Below, piece after piece: positions 41,222 through 49,945 of a stretch of 64,000 bases of DNA. Numbering within the stretch: position 1 is the first letter of the stretch; every line of letters starts with the position of its first letter. Source of the DNA: Persicitalea sp964500445 (lineage in GTDB: Bacteria; Bacteroidota; Bacteroidia; Cytophagales; Spirosomataceae); assembly GCA_964500445.1 (NCBI GenBank), contig CAZCOG010000014.1, positions 1 to 64,000 on the forward strand, read 5' to 3'. A program made the position numbers and the translations under genes. Under the pieces are notes generated by a model. The model saw nothing but the letters and a program-made list of their open reading frames with translations, did not search any database and was not told the DNA's origin.

Positions 41222-44182
41222 TCACTCTCCCATCGTCTTCCGTAGGTAATTGAACATCATGTCCAACAGGACGGGTTTGTTTTGGGGAGATTCGACCGTG
41301 CGGTATAACTCCAACTTGGTGTTGACGAAGTCTAGAAAGAATCTTGACATAACTTCCTCCACGTACTTTTTCTTATTCGTGTCGGTGTTGTCTCCCTGCA
41401 TCACCTTTTGAACGCTGGGTTCATCGCGTATCCGTTTGAAGACATTGTTAATGTCAAGTTTGAACTCTTCCGTCAGTCCACTTCCAAAGGTTTCATTCAA
41501 CTTGTTGATGATGGTACTGAGCAGTTCAAGGGGTTCTTCTACCATGTTGCCCGTACTACCACTGTCTGACATAGGGTCGAGTTCTCCTTTTATATCTTCC
41601 AGGGTAAGTTTCAGTTCACCGATTTTTTGGATACGTAGTGAGTCCAGATCAATGGAGTCGGAGAGATCAATGGAGGTTAAGCTACGGTGGGGGAGTTTCT
41701 TTTTCAGGTATTTGAGGTAGATGAACAGTTTTTCGAGTTCGGCGTCCTGGAAACTGATGACCTGGGTGATGTAGTTGTACAACCGACAGTAGGAGTTGAT
41801 CAGCGACCGGAAATGTTCCTGCTGTTCCTGTGATTCTATCTTCAACCACATTTCTACTGCTGCATTCAGGTAGGGTTGTAGTTTTTCGTCGGATTCCCGT
41901 TCTGAATAAAACAGCTTGCAGAATTCTTCTACCTCATATTTCGTGAAAAGATTGAAGCCTCTGATTTCGGTTTCCAGTTCGTAGAGTTTGTACGAGTCGG
42001 TTTCTCCGGTGAGGATCGTGGAGTCGTAGAAGGGTTGAAATGCGTCGATAATCTCTTCCGGTTCATTTACAAAGTCAAGAACGAAGGTATCCGTCTTCCC
42101 CTTCATGGTTCGATTCAATCGGGAAAGAGTTTGTACGCATTGTACTCCCCCCAGTTTTTTATCTACGAACATCGAATGAATCATCGGTTCGTCAAATCCG
42201 GTCTGGAATTTACTGGACACGATCAGAATCCGGTACCTGGGATCTTTCAATCCATCAGGAATACTTACCGCGTTTTGTAGTCCATTTTCAGTGTTTAACG
42301 AGTGTTCCGTATGTTCCTTACCATTGTGCTGAATGGAACCACTGTATGCCACCAGACACGAGTAGGGGAGTTGGAGTTCGTTCATTTGTTTGACCATCTC
42401 CATCTGGAACAACACACAGTGTTTCCTCGAACGTACCACCACCATTGCTCTTGCACGACCGTTGATCTGTTTGGAGGTATGATTGACGAATTGATTCAGA
42501 ATGATGGATACTTTCTGACGAATGGTTTCCTCGTGAGAGTCTACGTACGATACCAGTTCACGTTTTACCTTTCCTTCGGGTAGTTCCAGTTCTTCTTCAT
42601 TAGTATCGTCGGTACGTAGTTTGAACCAGCGTTTGAATTGGGTGAAATGTTCCAGCGTGTCGAGGGTGTACCCTTCCGCGATAGACTGTTTCATGGAATA
42701 GGTATGAAATGACTCGAACTGACCCGATTCATTTTTACGTCCGAAGATTTCGAGCGTCTTGTTTTTGGGAGTACCCGTAAAACCAAAGAAGGAGATGTGT
42801 TTCTGTTTTCCCCGACTTCCTATTTCCCGTTCGAGTACGTCCTGGTAGTCTTCGGGTTCCTCGTCGCCGTATTCGTTGACAGAAAGTGATTTCTTTAAAT
42901 TTTTGGAGGATTCACCACTTTGTGACGAATGTACTTCATCGATAATGACCGCGAAGGTTCTTCCTTTCAGCTTAGACATCGTTTTGGCAATCACCCCAAA
43001 TTTCTGAATGGTGGTCACGATAATGTCTTTCCCTACTCCGAGTGATGCTTTGAGTTGTGCCGAGTTTTTATCAATGGTTTTAACTACCCCTGAGGTTTGT
43101 TCCAGGTCGGTCAGCGTTTTTTGGAGTTGTCGGTCAAGTACCTTCCGGTCCGTCACGACGATGATGGTATCGAATAATCGCGTCGTGTCTGCACTACTCC
43201 TGTAAAGAGAAGTGAGGGTGTGCGCCAACCAACCGATGCTATAACTTTTTCCTGATCCGGTAGTGTGTTGAATCAGGTAGTTATGACCCGTTCCTTCCTG
43301 TCTGATTTGGTTTTGCAGTTTACGAATGACATCCAGCTGATGGTAGCGCGGGAAAATCAACAGGTCTTTTTTCTTCTCGATGACTCTACCCTGAATGCTG
43401 CTCCACTCTTTTTCGGATTCGGTAGTTTCCAGCACGAAGTTTTCGATGATGTCAAGTACAGAGTTAGGCGTCAGAACTTCTTTCCATAGGTACGATACCT
43501 TATAATCATCCGGTACGATGGGGTTGACGATTCCTTTATTGTAGGGTAGAAACTTCGTGTCTGCTCCGTTGAGTCGGGTGGTCATGCCCACGGTGTCGTT
43601 ATCTACCACAAAATGAACCAGCAACCTTTTGAATTGTAACAGGGGTTCGTTGTGCGGATTCCGGTCGAACTGGTACTGTTTGATGGCGTGACCGATGTTC
43701 TGACCCGAGAGTTGATTTTTTAACTCGATGCTGACAATGGGTATTCCATTGATGAACAGCATGAGGTCAATGGAGTTTTCGTTGTTTTTGGAGTAGTGCA
43801 ACTGACGTACCACCGACAGACGATTCAGCAGGTACTTCTCCTGATGTTCGGGATTGAGTCCGGTTTTGGGTTCAAAATAAACAGGGTCCAGGTACACGCC
43901 CCGGTCGCGTAGTTGATTCCTGAGTACATGAATGACTCCGTGCTTCTGAATCTCGGACGAAAGTCGTTTGACCAGATTCTCTTCTGACTGCTCCCCAAAC
44001 TGTACCTGCCACTTCTCCCATTGGTTGGGTTGGGTATCCTGAATGAACGCGATGAATTCAGCAGGAATCAGACCCAGATCACGATCATAGGCGGTGTGGT
44101 GAACCGATGCATACTTCAAACCTCCTACTTCGGTGGTGGTAAGGTAGTTTTCGATGTTGTCCTCGAAGCGTTTTTCGGTCAT
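41222..44182 (-). CDS. hsdR: Type I restriction endonuclease subunit R
   Basis: 986 residues from ATG 44182 (MTEKRFEDNIENYL); an ATG at 44230 would overlap hsdS. N-terminal nuclease domain with SIDLMLFINGIPIVSIELKN (Asp...Glu-x-Lys), then SF2 helicase motifs: TTGSGKSYSIGWLA (Walker A), VIIDEVHSSQSG (DEVH box), FFGFTGTPKNK and a motif VI-like LSRLNRTMKGK. It cuts DNA after ATP-driven translocation when the HsdMS complex finds an unmethylated site. Apparently intact. Confidence 0.95.
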   Translation of the reverse strand: MTEKRFEDNIENYLTTTEVGGLKYASVHHTAYDRDLGLIPAEFIAFIQDTQPNQWEKWQVQFGEQSEENLVKRLSSEIQKHGVIHVLRNQLRDRGVYLDPVYFEPKTGLNPEHQEKYLLNRLSVVRQLHYSKNNENSIDLMLFINGIPIVSIELKNQLSGQNIGHAIKQYQFDRNPHNEPLLQFKRLLVHFVVDNDTVGMTTRLNGADTKFLPYNKGIVNPIVPDDYKVSYLWKEVLTPNSVLDIIENFVLETTESEKEWSSIQGRVIEKKKDLLIFPRYHQLDVIRKLQNQIRQEGTGHNYLIQHTTGSGKSYSIGWLAHTLTSLYRSSADTTRLFDTIIVVTDRKVLDRQLQKTLTDLEQTSGVVKTIDKNSAQLKASLGVGKDIIVTTIQKFGVIAKTMSKLKGRTFAVIIDEVHSSQSGESSKNLKKSLSVNEYGDEEPEDYQDVLEREIGSRGKQKHISFFGFTGTPKNKTLEIFGRKNESGQFESFHTYSMKQSIAEGYTLDTLEHFTQFKRWFKLRTDDTNEEELELPEGKVKRELVSYVDSHEETIRQKVSIILNQFVNHTSKQINGRARAMVVVRSRKHCVLFQMEMVKQMNELQLPYSCLVAYSGSIQHNGKEHTEHSLNTENGLQNAVSIPDGLKDPRYRILIVSSKFQTGFDEPMIHSMFVDKKLGGVQCVQTLSRLNRTMKGKTDTFVLDFVNEPEEIIDAFQPFYDSTILTGETDSYKLYELETEIRGFNLFTKYEVEEFCKLFYSERESDEKLQPYLNAAVEMWLKIESQEQQEHFRSLINSYCRLYNYITQVISFQDAELEKLFIYLKYLKKKLPHRSLTSIDLSDSIDLDSLRIQKIGELKLTLEDIKGELDPMSDSGSTGNMVEEPLELLSTIINKLNETFGSGLTEEFKLDINNVFKRIRDEPSVQKVMQGDNTDTNKKKYVEEVMSRFFLDFVNTKLELYRTVESPQNKPVLLDMMFNYLRKTMGE

Positions 44183-44211
44183 TATGTGCTGAGGGGAGAA
44201 GTTGAGGAATT

Positions 44212-45483
44212 TTAAGTTTCGAGTACGCATATTTTACCCGTGACTACTTCGGAGATCAGACTTTGGCGGTATTCTTTCAGGAGTTCAATTTTCTGTTCTT
44301 CCTGCTGAATGGTTTGGTCGATGACCTGGGTTTGTTCGTCGAGGTAGGTGACTATTTGTTGTTGTTCGGAAAGTGGGGGAAGTATTATTTGAAAACCTGA
44401 TATTACATCCTGACTTAACATAGGTATAGTTGTGATAGAACTAAATAGGTCTATTTGAGTCAAAATTGAAAAAGATTGCAAATAATACCAGAGGTATTTT
44501 GGATTTTCCTGAATTTTGTTAACTAAAACCAAACTAGGATTTATAGTCAATTCACCATAATCATCATCGATAAATAAGACTTTACCAAGCGTTCCTCTTT
44601 GACTTAAAATTAAATCACCCTGCTTTACCATAATTTCAGGAGACTCATAGTACTTATCCCAATGTAAATAATCTGGATTAGTTAAATTAATTTTATTAAA
44701 AGCATCTATGTGTTTTCCTCCTATAACTAAGCATCCCTCACCCTCATCTACAAAATCAGTCTTTTTGTATCCTTTGAAACCAATCCTTCCTTGTATATTA
44801 ACAATATGACCAAGCTTTCTCTTCAACCATCTCTCAGGTATCTCCCCAATCCACTCAATTCCACTATCCTTCATCTTCACCTCAGGATCAAGACCTTTGG
44901 TGACGACGTGGTTGATGAGGGCAGTGCGTTTTTCTTTGAGTAGTTGAATTTTCTCCTGTTTCTTTTTGATCAGGTCGTCAATCAGCCCAGTTTTTTCATC
45001 GAGGTAATTGACGATGGCTTGTTGTTCGGGGAGTGGGGGAAGTGGAATAGATTCATTTTTGACTAGCGTACCAGTGATCAGTGGTTGGGTATTTTTATTT
45101 CTGAGTACATTTAAATCCCTTTGAGTCAAACAGTGAAACAAATAGTAAAGATTGCTAGTGTAACTAATTGGGTCAAAAATAAGTGAGTTATCATTCACAA
45201 AAACTTTTTTACTCGAATAATGTACATTTCCACATTTTTCTCCAACCCTTCCAATGATTAATATCGGATTTTCACGATTGTAATTTGAGAAATAACCCAA
45301 TATTCCATTGCCTCCAAACACTGGGTAGTCCTCTTCTCCTCTTTCAGGTTCAATTTTGTTTGAATCTAATGAATCTCCGCTCCCAATATTTCCAAGATAT
45401 TTTATTTTAGATGTCTTCCAATGTTCAGGAATCTCTCCAATCCATTCAACCTCAGAATCTTTATAGGTATTATATCTTTTCAT
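44212..45483 (-). CDS. hsdS: Type I restriction-modification specificity subunit
   Basis: 423 residues in two halves. Each opens with EWIGEIPE(H/R)W and is followed by a target recognition domain and a coiled-coil spacer (PPLPEQQAIVNYLDEKTGLI at about 150 and PPLSEQQQIVTYLDEQTQVI near the C-terminus). The two recognition domains differ, so the target should be bipartite and asymmetric. It overlaps the PDDEXK gene by 4 bp. Locally AT-rich. Confidence 0.94.
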   Translation of the reverse strand: MKRYNTYKDSEVEWIGEIPEHWKTSKIKYLGNIGSGDSLDSNKIEPERGEEDYPVFGGNGILGYFSNYNRENPILIIGRVGEKCGNVHYSSKKVFVNDNSLIFDPISYTSNLYYLFHCLTQRDLNVLRNKNTQPLITGTLVKNESIPLPPLPEQQAIVNYLDEKTGLIDDLIKKKQEKIQLLKEKRTALINHVVTKGLDPEVKMKDSGIEWIGEIPERWLKRKLGHIVNIQGRIGFKGYKKTDFVDEGEGCLVIGGKHIDAFNKINLTNPDYLHWDKYYESPEIMVKQGDLILSQRGTLGKVLFIDDDYGELTINPSLVLVNKIQENPKYLWYYLQSFSILTQIDLFSSITTIPMLSQDVISGFQIILPPLSEQQQIVTYLDEQTQVIDQTIQQEEQKIELLKEYRQSLISEVVTGKICVLET

Positions 45484-46406
45484 GCTTCTTGTTTCTTGTA
45501 AGATTGGCTGATGAGGAACATCATGTATTCAAGGTCGGTGTCCTGGTGAATATTGAAGTAGTAATCTCCCACACCCACATGTTTTGCTTCCTCCTCAAAA
45601 AGAGTTGAAAAATTAGATGGATCTCGTAAAGTACCCCTACTCATATTGAGCACACAATAAAGTCCCTCGTTATGAATCGACACGCCCAGAATTGGGTACT
45701 TTCTCTGAAAACTGATAATACGTTTTTGGGGTACTACTTCTACTTCACCCAGATTCAGTATACGTTCCCGGAGCGTTTTGTAGATTTCCACCACCCATTC
45801 CGGTCTCGATTTGCTTTTATTGAGGAGTGACTCTTCCGTATGCACGGTAACCTGCTTCGTTACATTCAGCACCACATCATCCTTTGACTTTGACGTAGTG
45901 GTGATACTTTCCTCCGAGGTAGTTTTGTGCTGGTTCAATCCAATCAGTCCATTCGCATAGCGTTTGATTTCCCACAACTCGAAAGGGACATCCTTGAAGT
46001 TGATGGAGTTCTTCTGGTACTCTGTAAAGAAAGGGGAAATGAAAATTACCTTCGATTGCGACCAGTCCACTTCGTTTTTTTTTAAAGTAATGCCGCAATG
46101 CTCGTGGTATTCCAGAATGAAATCTGCTTTGTTGTTCAGCAGAATGGACATATAGGTGTATCCCTGGTCAATCACCGAGAAATTACGATCCCGCTTGTAC
46201 TCGATGATCACAAACGAATTGTTCTCCTGGTCATACGCCAAGGTATCCAACCGGAAGTTTTTGATGCTGAGTTCTGACCTGACCAATTCCAGGTTGAAGA
46301 GTTCGTCCAGGTTGTTCTCCACCAGGGTCTGTATTTCTTTCTCTAACTTGAAAGCATGGTTGTCCACGCTTTTTAGTCGATTCCCGTCGATGGTGTAGAG
46401 CTTCAT
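45480..46406 (-). CDS. PD-(D/E)XK nuclease-like protein with DUF5655 domain, inside the type I RM operon
   Basis: 308 residues. N-terminal half: VRSELSIKNFRLDTLAYDQE then NNSFVIIEYKRDRNFSVIDQ, i.e. Asp...Glu-x-Lys of a NucS/PDDEXK-like nuclease core (about 42-78). C-terminal half (about 205-305): WVVEIYKTLRERILNLGEVE and GVGDYYFNIHQDTDLEYMMF, a DUF5655 domain. Start and stop overlap hsdM and hsdS by 4 bp each, so it is made with the RM subunits. It could be a second effector nuclease, a DNA-binding adaptor or a regulator; no function is established. Confidence 0.75.
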   Translation of the reverse strand: MKLYTIDGNRLKSVDNHAFKLEKEIQTLVENNLDELFNLELVRSELSIKNFRLDTLAYDQENNSFVIIEYKRDRNFSVIDQGYTYMSILLNNKADFILEYHEHCGITLKKNEVDWSQSKVIFISPFFTEYQKNSINFKDVPFELWEIKRYANGLIGLNQHKTTSEESITTTSKSKDDVVLNVTKQVTVHTEESLLNKSKSRPEWVVEIYKTLRERILNLGEVEVVPQKRIISFQRKYPILGVSIHNEGLYCVLNMSRGTLRDPSNFSTLFEEEAKHVGVGDYYFNIHQDTDLEYMMFLISQSYKKQEA

Positions 46407-48112
46407 TGTCCAATCAGTTTTGCCATCAGACCATCACTCTCTTCCTCCAATCGTAACAGATCCTGCGTAATCTCACTCAAACTGCGCAAGGGTTTGTACT
46501 GGTAGAAGTACTTGGTGAAATTGATTTCGTACCCCACCTTATTTTTATCCGTTTCCATCCACGCATCCGGGACGTGAGGAAGTACTTCTTTCTCAAAATA
46601 CGCGTCGATGTCAGTCTGTAAAGGAATGCGTTCGTAATCCCGTAACGAGGAATCAGGTTTGGGTTGTTTCTTCTTTTTATCCATCACCACTTTACCCGCT
46701 TCATTGCGCTGCGGACGTTCGATGGTCACTTTGGTAAACCCAAAGTACTCATTGGGGTAGATTTTCGAAACTTCTGATTCTTCAAAAGATTGGTAGGTTT
46801 CCAACAGGCTTTCCCGTTGCGAATCAGTGATGAACTTACGTTTACTTCCCAACGATTTCTTCATGGTACCATGAAAACCCGTTGCGTCAATGAGTTGTAC
46901 TTTTCCTCTCCGGTGCGGTTTCTTGTTGTTGGTCACAATCCAGATGTAGGTACTGATTCCGGTATTGAAGAACAGTTGATCGGGTAGGGCGACAATCGTT
47001 TCCAACCAGTCGTTCTCGATGATCCATTTTCTGATCTCTGATTCTCCACTTCCGGCATCACCCGTAAATAGTGGTGATCCGTTGAACACGACTCCAATAC
47101 GACTTCCCCGTGGTTCCATCTTGGAAATCATGTGTTGCAGAAACAGCAACGAACCATCGGAACTACGGGGAGTCCCCACGAAGAAACGACCGTTTGGATT
47201 CTGTGACTCTGAAACCACAAATTCCTGTTCTGATTTCCAGCTTACCCCAAAAGGTGGATTGGTAATCATGTAGTCGAACCGGAAACCAGGAAATTGATCA
47301 TCTGACAGGGATGAACCCAAACGGATGTTACTGGGGTTTTCGGCGGTAATCAGCATATCCGACTTACAGATCGAGTAGGTCTGGGGGTTGAGTTCCTGAC
47401 CGTACAGAAGAAGGTCGATGTTCGGATTGGTATTTTCAACCACCCACTCTTTCCCAATGGTGAGCATACCCCCCGTACCACAACACGGATCGTAGATACT
47501 CCTGATTTTACCTTCCCCCATCAGGTCTTCCCGGTTTTCCCCGAACACGAACGATACCAGTAGTTTCACCACATCACGCGGGGTGTAGTGTTCTCCACTG
47601 GTTTCGTTACTCATTTCCGAAAACTTCCGTAGTAGTTCCTCAAAGACCTGACCCATCGTGTGGTTATTGACGACATCAGGGTGCAGGTCAATTTCCTTGA
47701 ACTTACTGATGAGTAGGTACAGCCGATTATTCTTTAACAGCTTATCGACGGGTTTCTCCAACTGGAAGTTGTCAATGATTTCCAGCACGTTTTTGGAGTA
47801 CCCGTTGAGGTAGTTCTGAAAATTAAGTTTAAGACTATTGGCCGTCAAACGGGAAAGATCAAACTGCGAGTAGTTGAAGAATTTGAGACCAATGAAACCT
47901 TCGATAATGGGAGTGGGGTCATCGATCTTGTCCTTGTACTGCTCCCAGAGCGTATGTACTTCATCTTTTTTAGGTTCGAGCACACAATCCAACCTTCGGA
48001 GTACAACAAAGGGTAAAATGACATCGCCGTATTCATGTTGTTTGAAAAGTCCGCGTAGTACGTCGTCAGCGACATTCCAGATAAAAGAGGAGATTTCCTG
48101 GTGGGTATTCAT
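46403..48112 (-). CDS. hsdM: Type I restriction-modification methyltransferase subunit
   Basis: 569 residues. N-terminal HsdM_N helical domain (IWNVADDVLRGLFKQHEYGD), then the N6-adenine methylase core: SGEHYTPRDVVKLLV, SAM motif IYDPCCGTGGMLTIGKEW and catalytic NPPFGVSW. First gene of the five-gene minus-strand operon. It methylates the HsdS target and protects the host. Confidence 0.96.
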   Translation of the reverse strand: MNTHQEISSFIWNVADDVLRGLFKQHEYGDVILPFVVLRRLDCVLEPKKDEVHTLWEQYKDKIDDPTPIIEGFIGLKFFNYSQFDLSRLTANSLKLNFQNYLNGYSKNVLEIIDNFQLEKPVDKLLKNNRLYLLISKFKEIDLHPDVVNNHTMGQVFEELLRKFSEMSNETSGEHYTPRDVVKLLVSFVFGENREDLMGEGKIRSIYDPCCGTGGMLTIGKEWVVENTNPNIDLLLYGQELNPQTYSICKSDMLITAENPSNIRLGSSLSDDQFPGFRFDYMITNPPFGVSWKSEQEFVVSESQNPNGRFFVGTPRSSDGSLLFLQHMISKMEPRGSRIGVVFNGSPLFTGDAGSGESEIRKWIIENDWLETIVALPDQLFFNTGISTYIWIVTNNKKPHRRGKVQLIDATGFHGTMKKSLGSKRKFITDSQRESLLETYQSFEESEVSKIYPNEYFGFTKVTIERPQRNEAGKVVMDKKKKQPKPDSSLRDYERIPLQTDIDAYFEKEVLPHVPDAWMETDKNKVGYEINFTKYFYQYKPLRSLSEITQDLLRLEEESDGLMAKLIGQ

Positions 48113-48444
48113 TCGTGTGGTTGGGTAAATAGTCTTATTAGGGATACAATATAAGGAGAAAGTACAGCAGGCTTATAATGCAAAGTAGTTCTGGTTCCGA
48201 ATTTCATTACCAGAATCAGGATTTTCGCTACATGAAAATTGAAATCTGCTAGATTGCACGGGTAGCAGGTAGTGCGGTATGAAGGAGCGTTATCTTCTAC
48301 AAGTAAACAGGACTTTTGGGTATGATGCAGATAAATAAAGAATCCAGCAACGCTCCTAGAATTCAGTGATCCTGAGTTAAAGGACGAACCGTATACTACC
48401 TTTCGATACCAGATCAGATGGCCACAGCCGGGGGCGCGTACGTC
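48113..48444. other. Right end of the island, no gene
   Basis: 332 bp between hsdM and the right 21-bp repeat. It should hold the hsdM promoter on the minus strand; no clear TTTG/TAnnTTTG pair is seen. A 9-bp inverted repeat, GGAGCGTTA-type (about 48284) with AACGCTCC (about 48350), is present. The open frame running through the attachment repeat on the minus strand is not credible as a gene. Confidence 0.4.
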
Positions 48445-48465
48445 TTCGAGCCCTGGTGGGCCCAC
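48445..48465 (+). repeat. attR: second copy of the tRNA 3'-end repeat
   Basis: Identical to 39103-39123. No other tRNA sequence precedes it, as expected for the right end of an island integrated into the tRNA gene. Confidence 0.85.
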
Positions 48466-48472
48466 AGATTTC

Positions 48473-48502
48473 AAAAGCCCCTGGCATCTGCCAGGGGCTT
48501 TT
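48473..48502 (+). terminator. Strong terminator just past attR (original tRNA terminator)
   Basis: AAAAGCCCCTGGCA, two-base loop, and a perfect complementary arm TGCCAGGGGCTTTT, with T-run. Before integration it would have lain directly after the tRNA gene. Confidence 0.85.
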
Positions 48503-48504
48503 TT

Positions 48505-48832
48505 GTCTTATCCTTTCCGTGACAAGGCCTAAGTTCATCGCTTTTCTTCCCGGGTTGTATTTGTCACAATGATTCTTCCGCTTCCAGGGTAGATTATCAA
48601 TTATCTACTATTTGGTAGTAACTATCAAATAGGTGTCTACGAACTCATAGGGTAGTGTTTTTAATAGCAAAAACAGCAAAATCAGGATTTTAACCCTATT
48701 TTAATCTGCTTTTAACTTGTGATTAAGGCGCGGGTTGATACTTGCGCCGTATTCTTTAAATCCTATTCCATAAGGGCAAGAAAGGGTACATAGTCAACTC
48801 TTCTAAATTTTTTATAATAACTGTACTCAGAT
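48505..48832 (+). promoter_or_regulatory. Regulatory region of the RND efflux operon, with a 25-bp palindrome
   Basis: 328 bp without a gene. At 48608-48632 the arms CTATTTGGTAGT and ACTATCAAATAG match at 11 of 12 positions around a single central base, a typical repressor-operator form (TetR-like size). No regulator gene is next to it. The promoter itself is not obvious. Confidence 0.55.
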
Positions 48833-49918
48833 ATGAAAAGAACACTCTTATTCGTGAGCCTGTGCACTTTAATTTTCCAAACTGGCTGTGAAACCAAAGG
48901 AGAAGAAAAAAAGGAAGCTGAAACCAATTTTCTGGTGACCAGCCCGGTCGTTAAAGATACCCTGGTTACCAAAGAGTACGTATGTCAGATACACGCCATC
49001 AGCCACATTGAGTTGCGGGCGCAGGAGCGGGGTTACTTGCAGAAAATATTTGTGGATGAGGGTCAGCACGTCAAGCAGGGCCAGATGATGTTTCAGATCA
49101 TGCCCATGCTCTACCAGGCCGAGCAGCAGAAAGCCAAAGCTGAGGCCAACTTCGCCGAAATCGAGTATAAAAACACCAAGTCGTTGGCCGACAGCAATAT
49201 CGTGTCGAAAAATGAATTGGCGATGGCGAAAGCTAAATTGGAAAAGGCTAACGCCGAACTGTCGCTGGCCAACGTGCATCTGGGATTCACCGAAATTCGG
49301 GCGCCTTTTAATGGCATCATGGATCACTTCCAGGTACGGCTGGGTAGTCTGGTGGACGAGGGTGATTTGCTAACTACCCTCTCGGACAACAGCAAAATGT
49401 GGGTGTACTTTAATGTACCTGAGGCAGAATACCTGGATTATAAGTCTGATGCCAGCCAGGATAACATGAAGCAGGTAAATCTGCTGATGGCCAACAATAA
49501 GAAATTTCCGTATGTAGGCAAGGTGGAGACGGTCGAAGCCGACTTCAACAACGAAACGGGTAACATCGCCTTCCGCGCTACCTTCCCAAACCCGAACGGA
49601 CTACTTCGGCACGGGGAGACGGGCAACGTACTGGTGACGGTACCCTACAAAAATGCCCTGCTCATCCCGCAGAAAGCCACCTTCGAGGTGTTGGAGAAAA
49701 AGTACGTGTACGTAGTAGACAAGGATAATAAGATCAAATCGCGGGAAATCACCATCTCCGCCGAGTTGCCGCACATTTTTGTCGTGCAGTCAGGCCTGAA
49801 TAAGGATGACAAGATTCTGCTGGAAGGTTTGCGTCTGGTTCGGGAAAACGAAAAGATACATCCCAAATTCGTGCAGCCTGCCAAGATGCTGTCTCAGCTG
49901 GATTTATACGCAGAATAA
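48833..49918 (+). CDS. RND efflux periplasmic adaptor lipoprotein
   Basis: 361 residues; lipoprotein signal MKRTLLFVSLCTLIFQTGC (Cys19). Adaptor architecture: biotinyl-lipoyl halves (IELRAQERGYLQKIFVDEGQ and VHLGFTEIRAPFNGIMDHFQ), a coiled-coil hairpin rich in Ala/Lys/Glu between them (about 90-150), beta-barrel and membrane-proximal domains. It bridges the inner-membrane pump encoded 27 bp downstream and the outer-membrane channel. Confidence 0.93.
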   Translation: MKRTLLFVSLCTLIFQTGCETKGEEKKEAETNFLVTSPVVKDTLVTKEYVCQIHAISHIELRAQERGYLQKIFVDEGQHVKQGQMMFQIMPMLYQAEQQKAKAEANFAEIEYKNTKSLADSNIVSKNELAMAKAKLEKANAELSLANVHLGFTEIRAPFNGIMDHFQVRLGSLVDEGDLLTTLSDNSKMWVYFNVPEAEYLDYKSDASQDNMKQVNLLMANNKKFPYVGKVETVEADFNNETGNIAFRATFPNPNGLLRHGETGNVLVTVPYKNALLIPQKATFEVLEKKYVYVVDKDNKIKSREITISAELPHIFVVQSGLNKDDKILLEGLRLVRENEKIHPKFVQPAKMLSQLDLYAE

Positions 49919-49945
49919 TCGAGGTCAACCTAAAAAGCAAAGCAC

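Noticed and set aside
39124..48444. Integrase or transposase inside the tRNA island
   Set aside because: All five genes in the island are accounted for; no tyrosine or serine recombinase motif is seen in any frame.
48109..48474. Minus-strand frame of 121 codons through the right attachment repeat
   Set aside because: It would encode tRNA-derived sequence, and its N-terminus lies in the att repeat; not credible as a gene.
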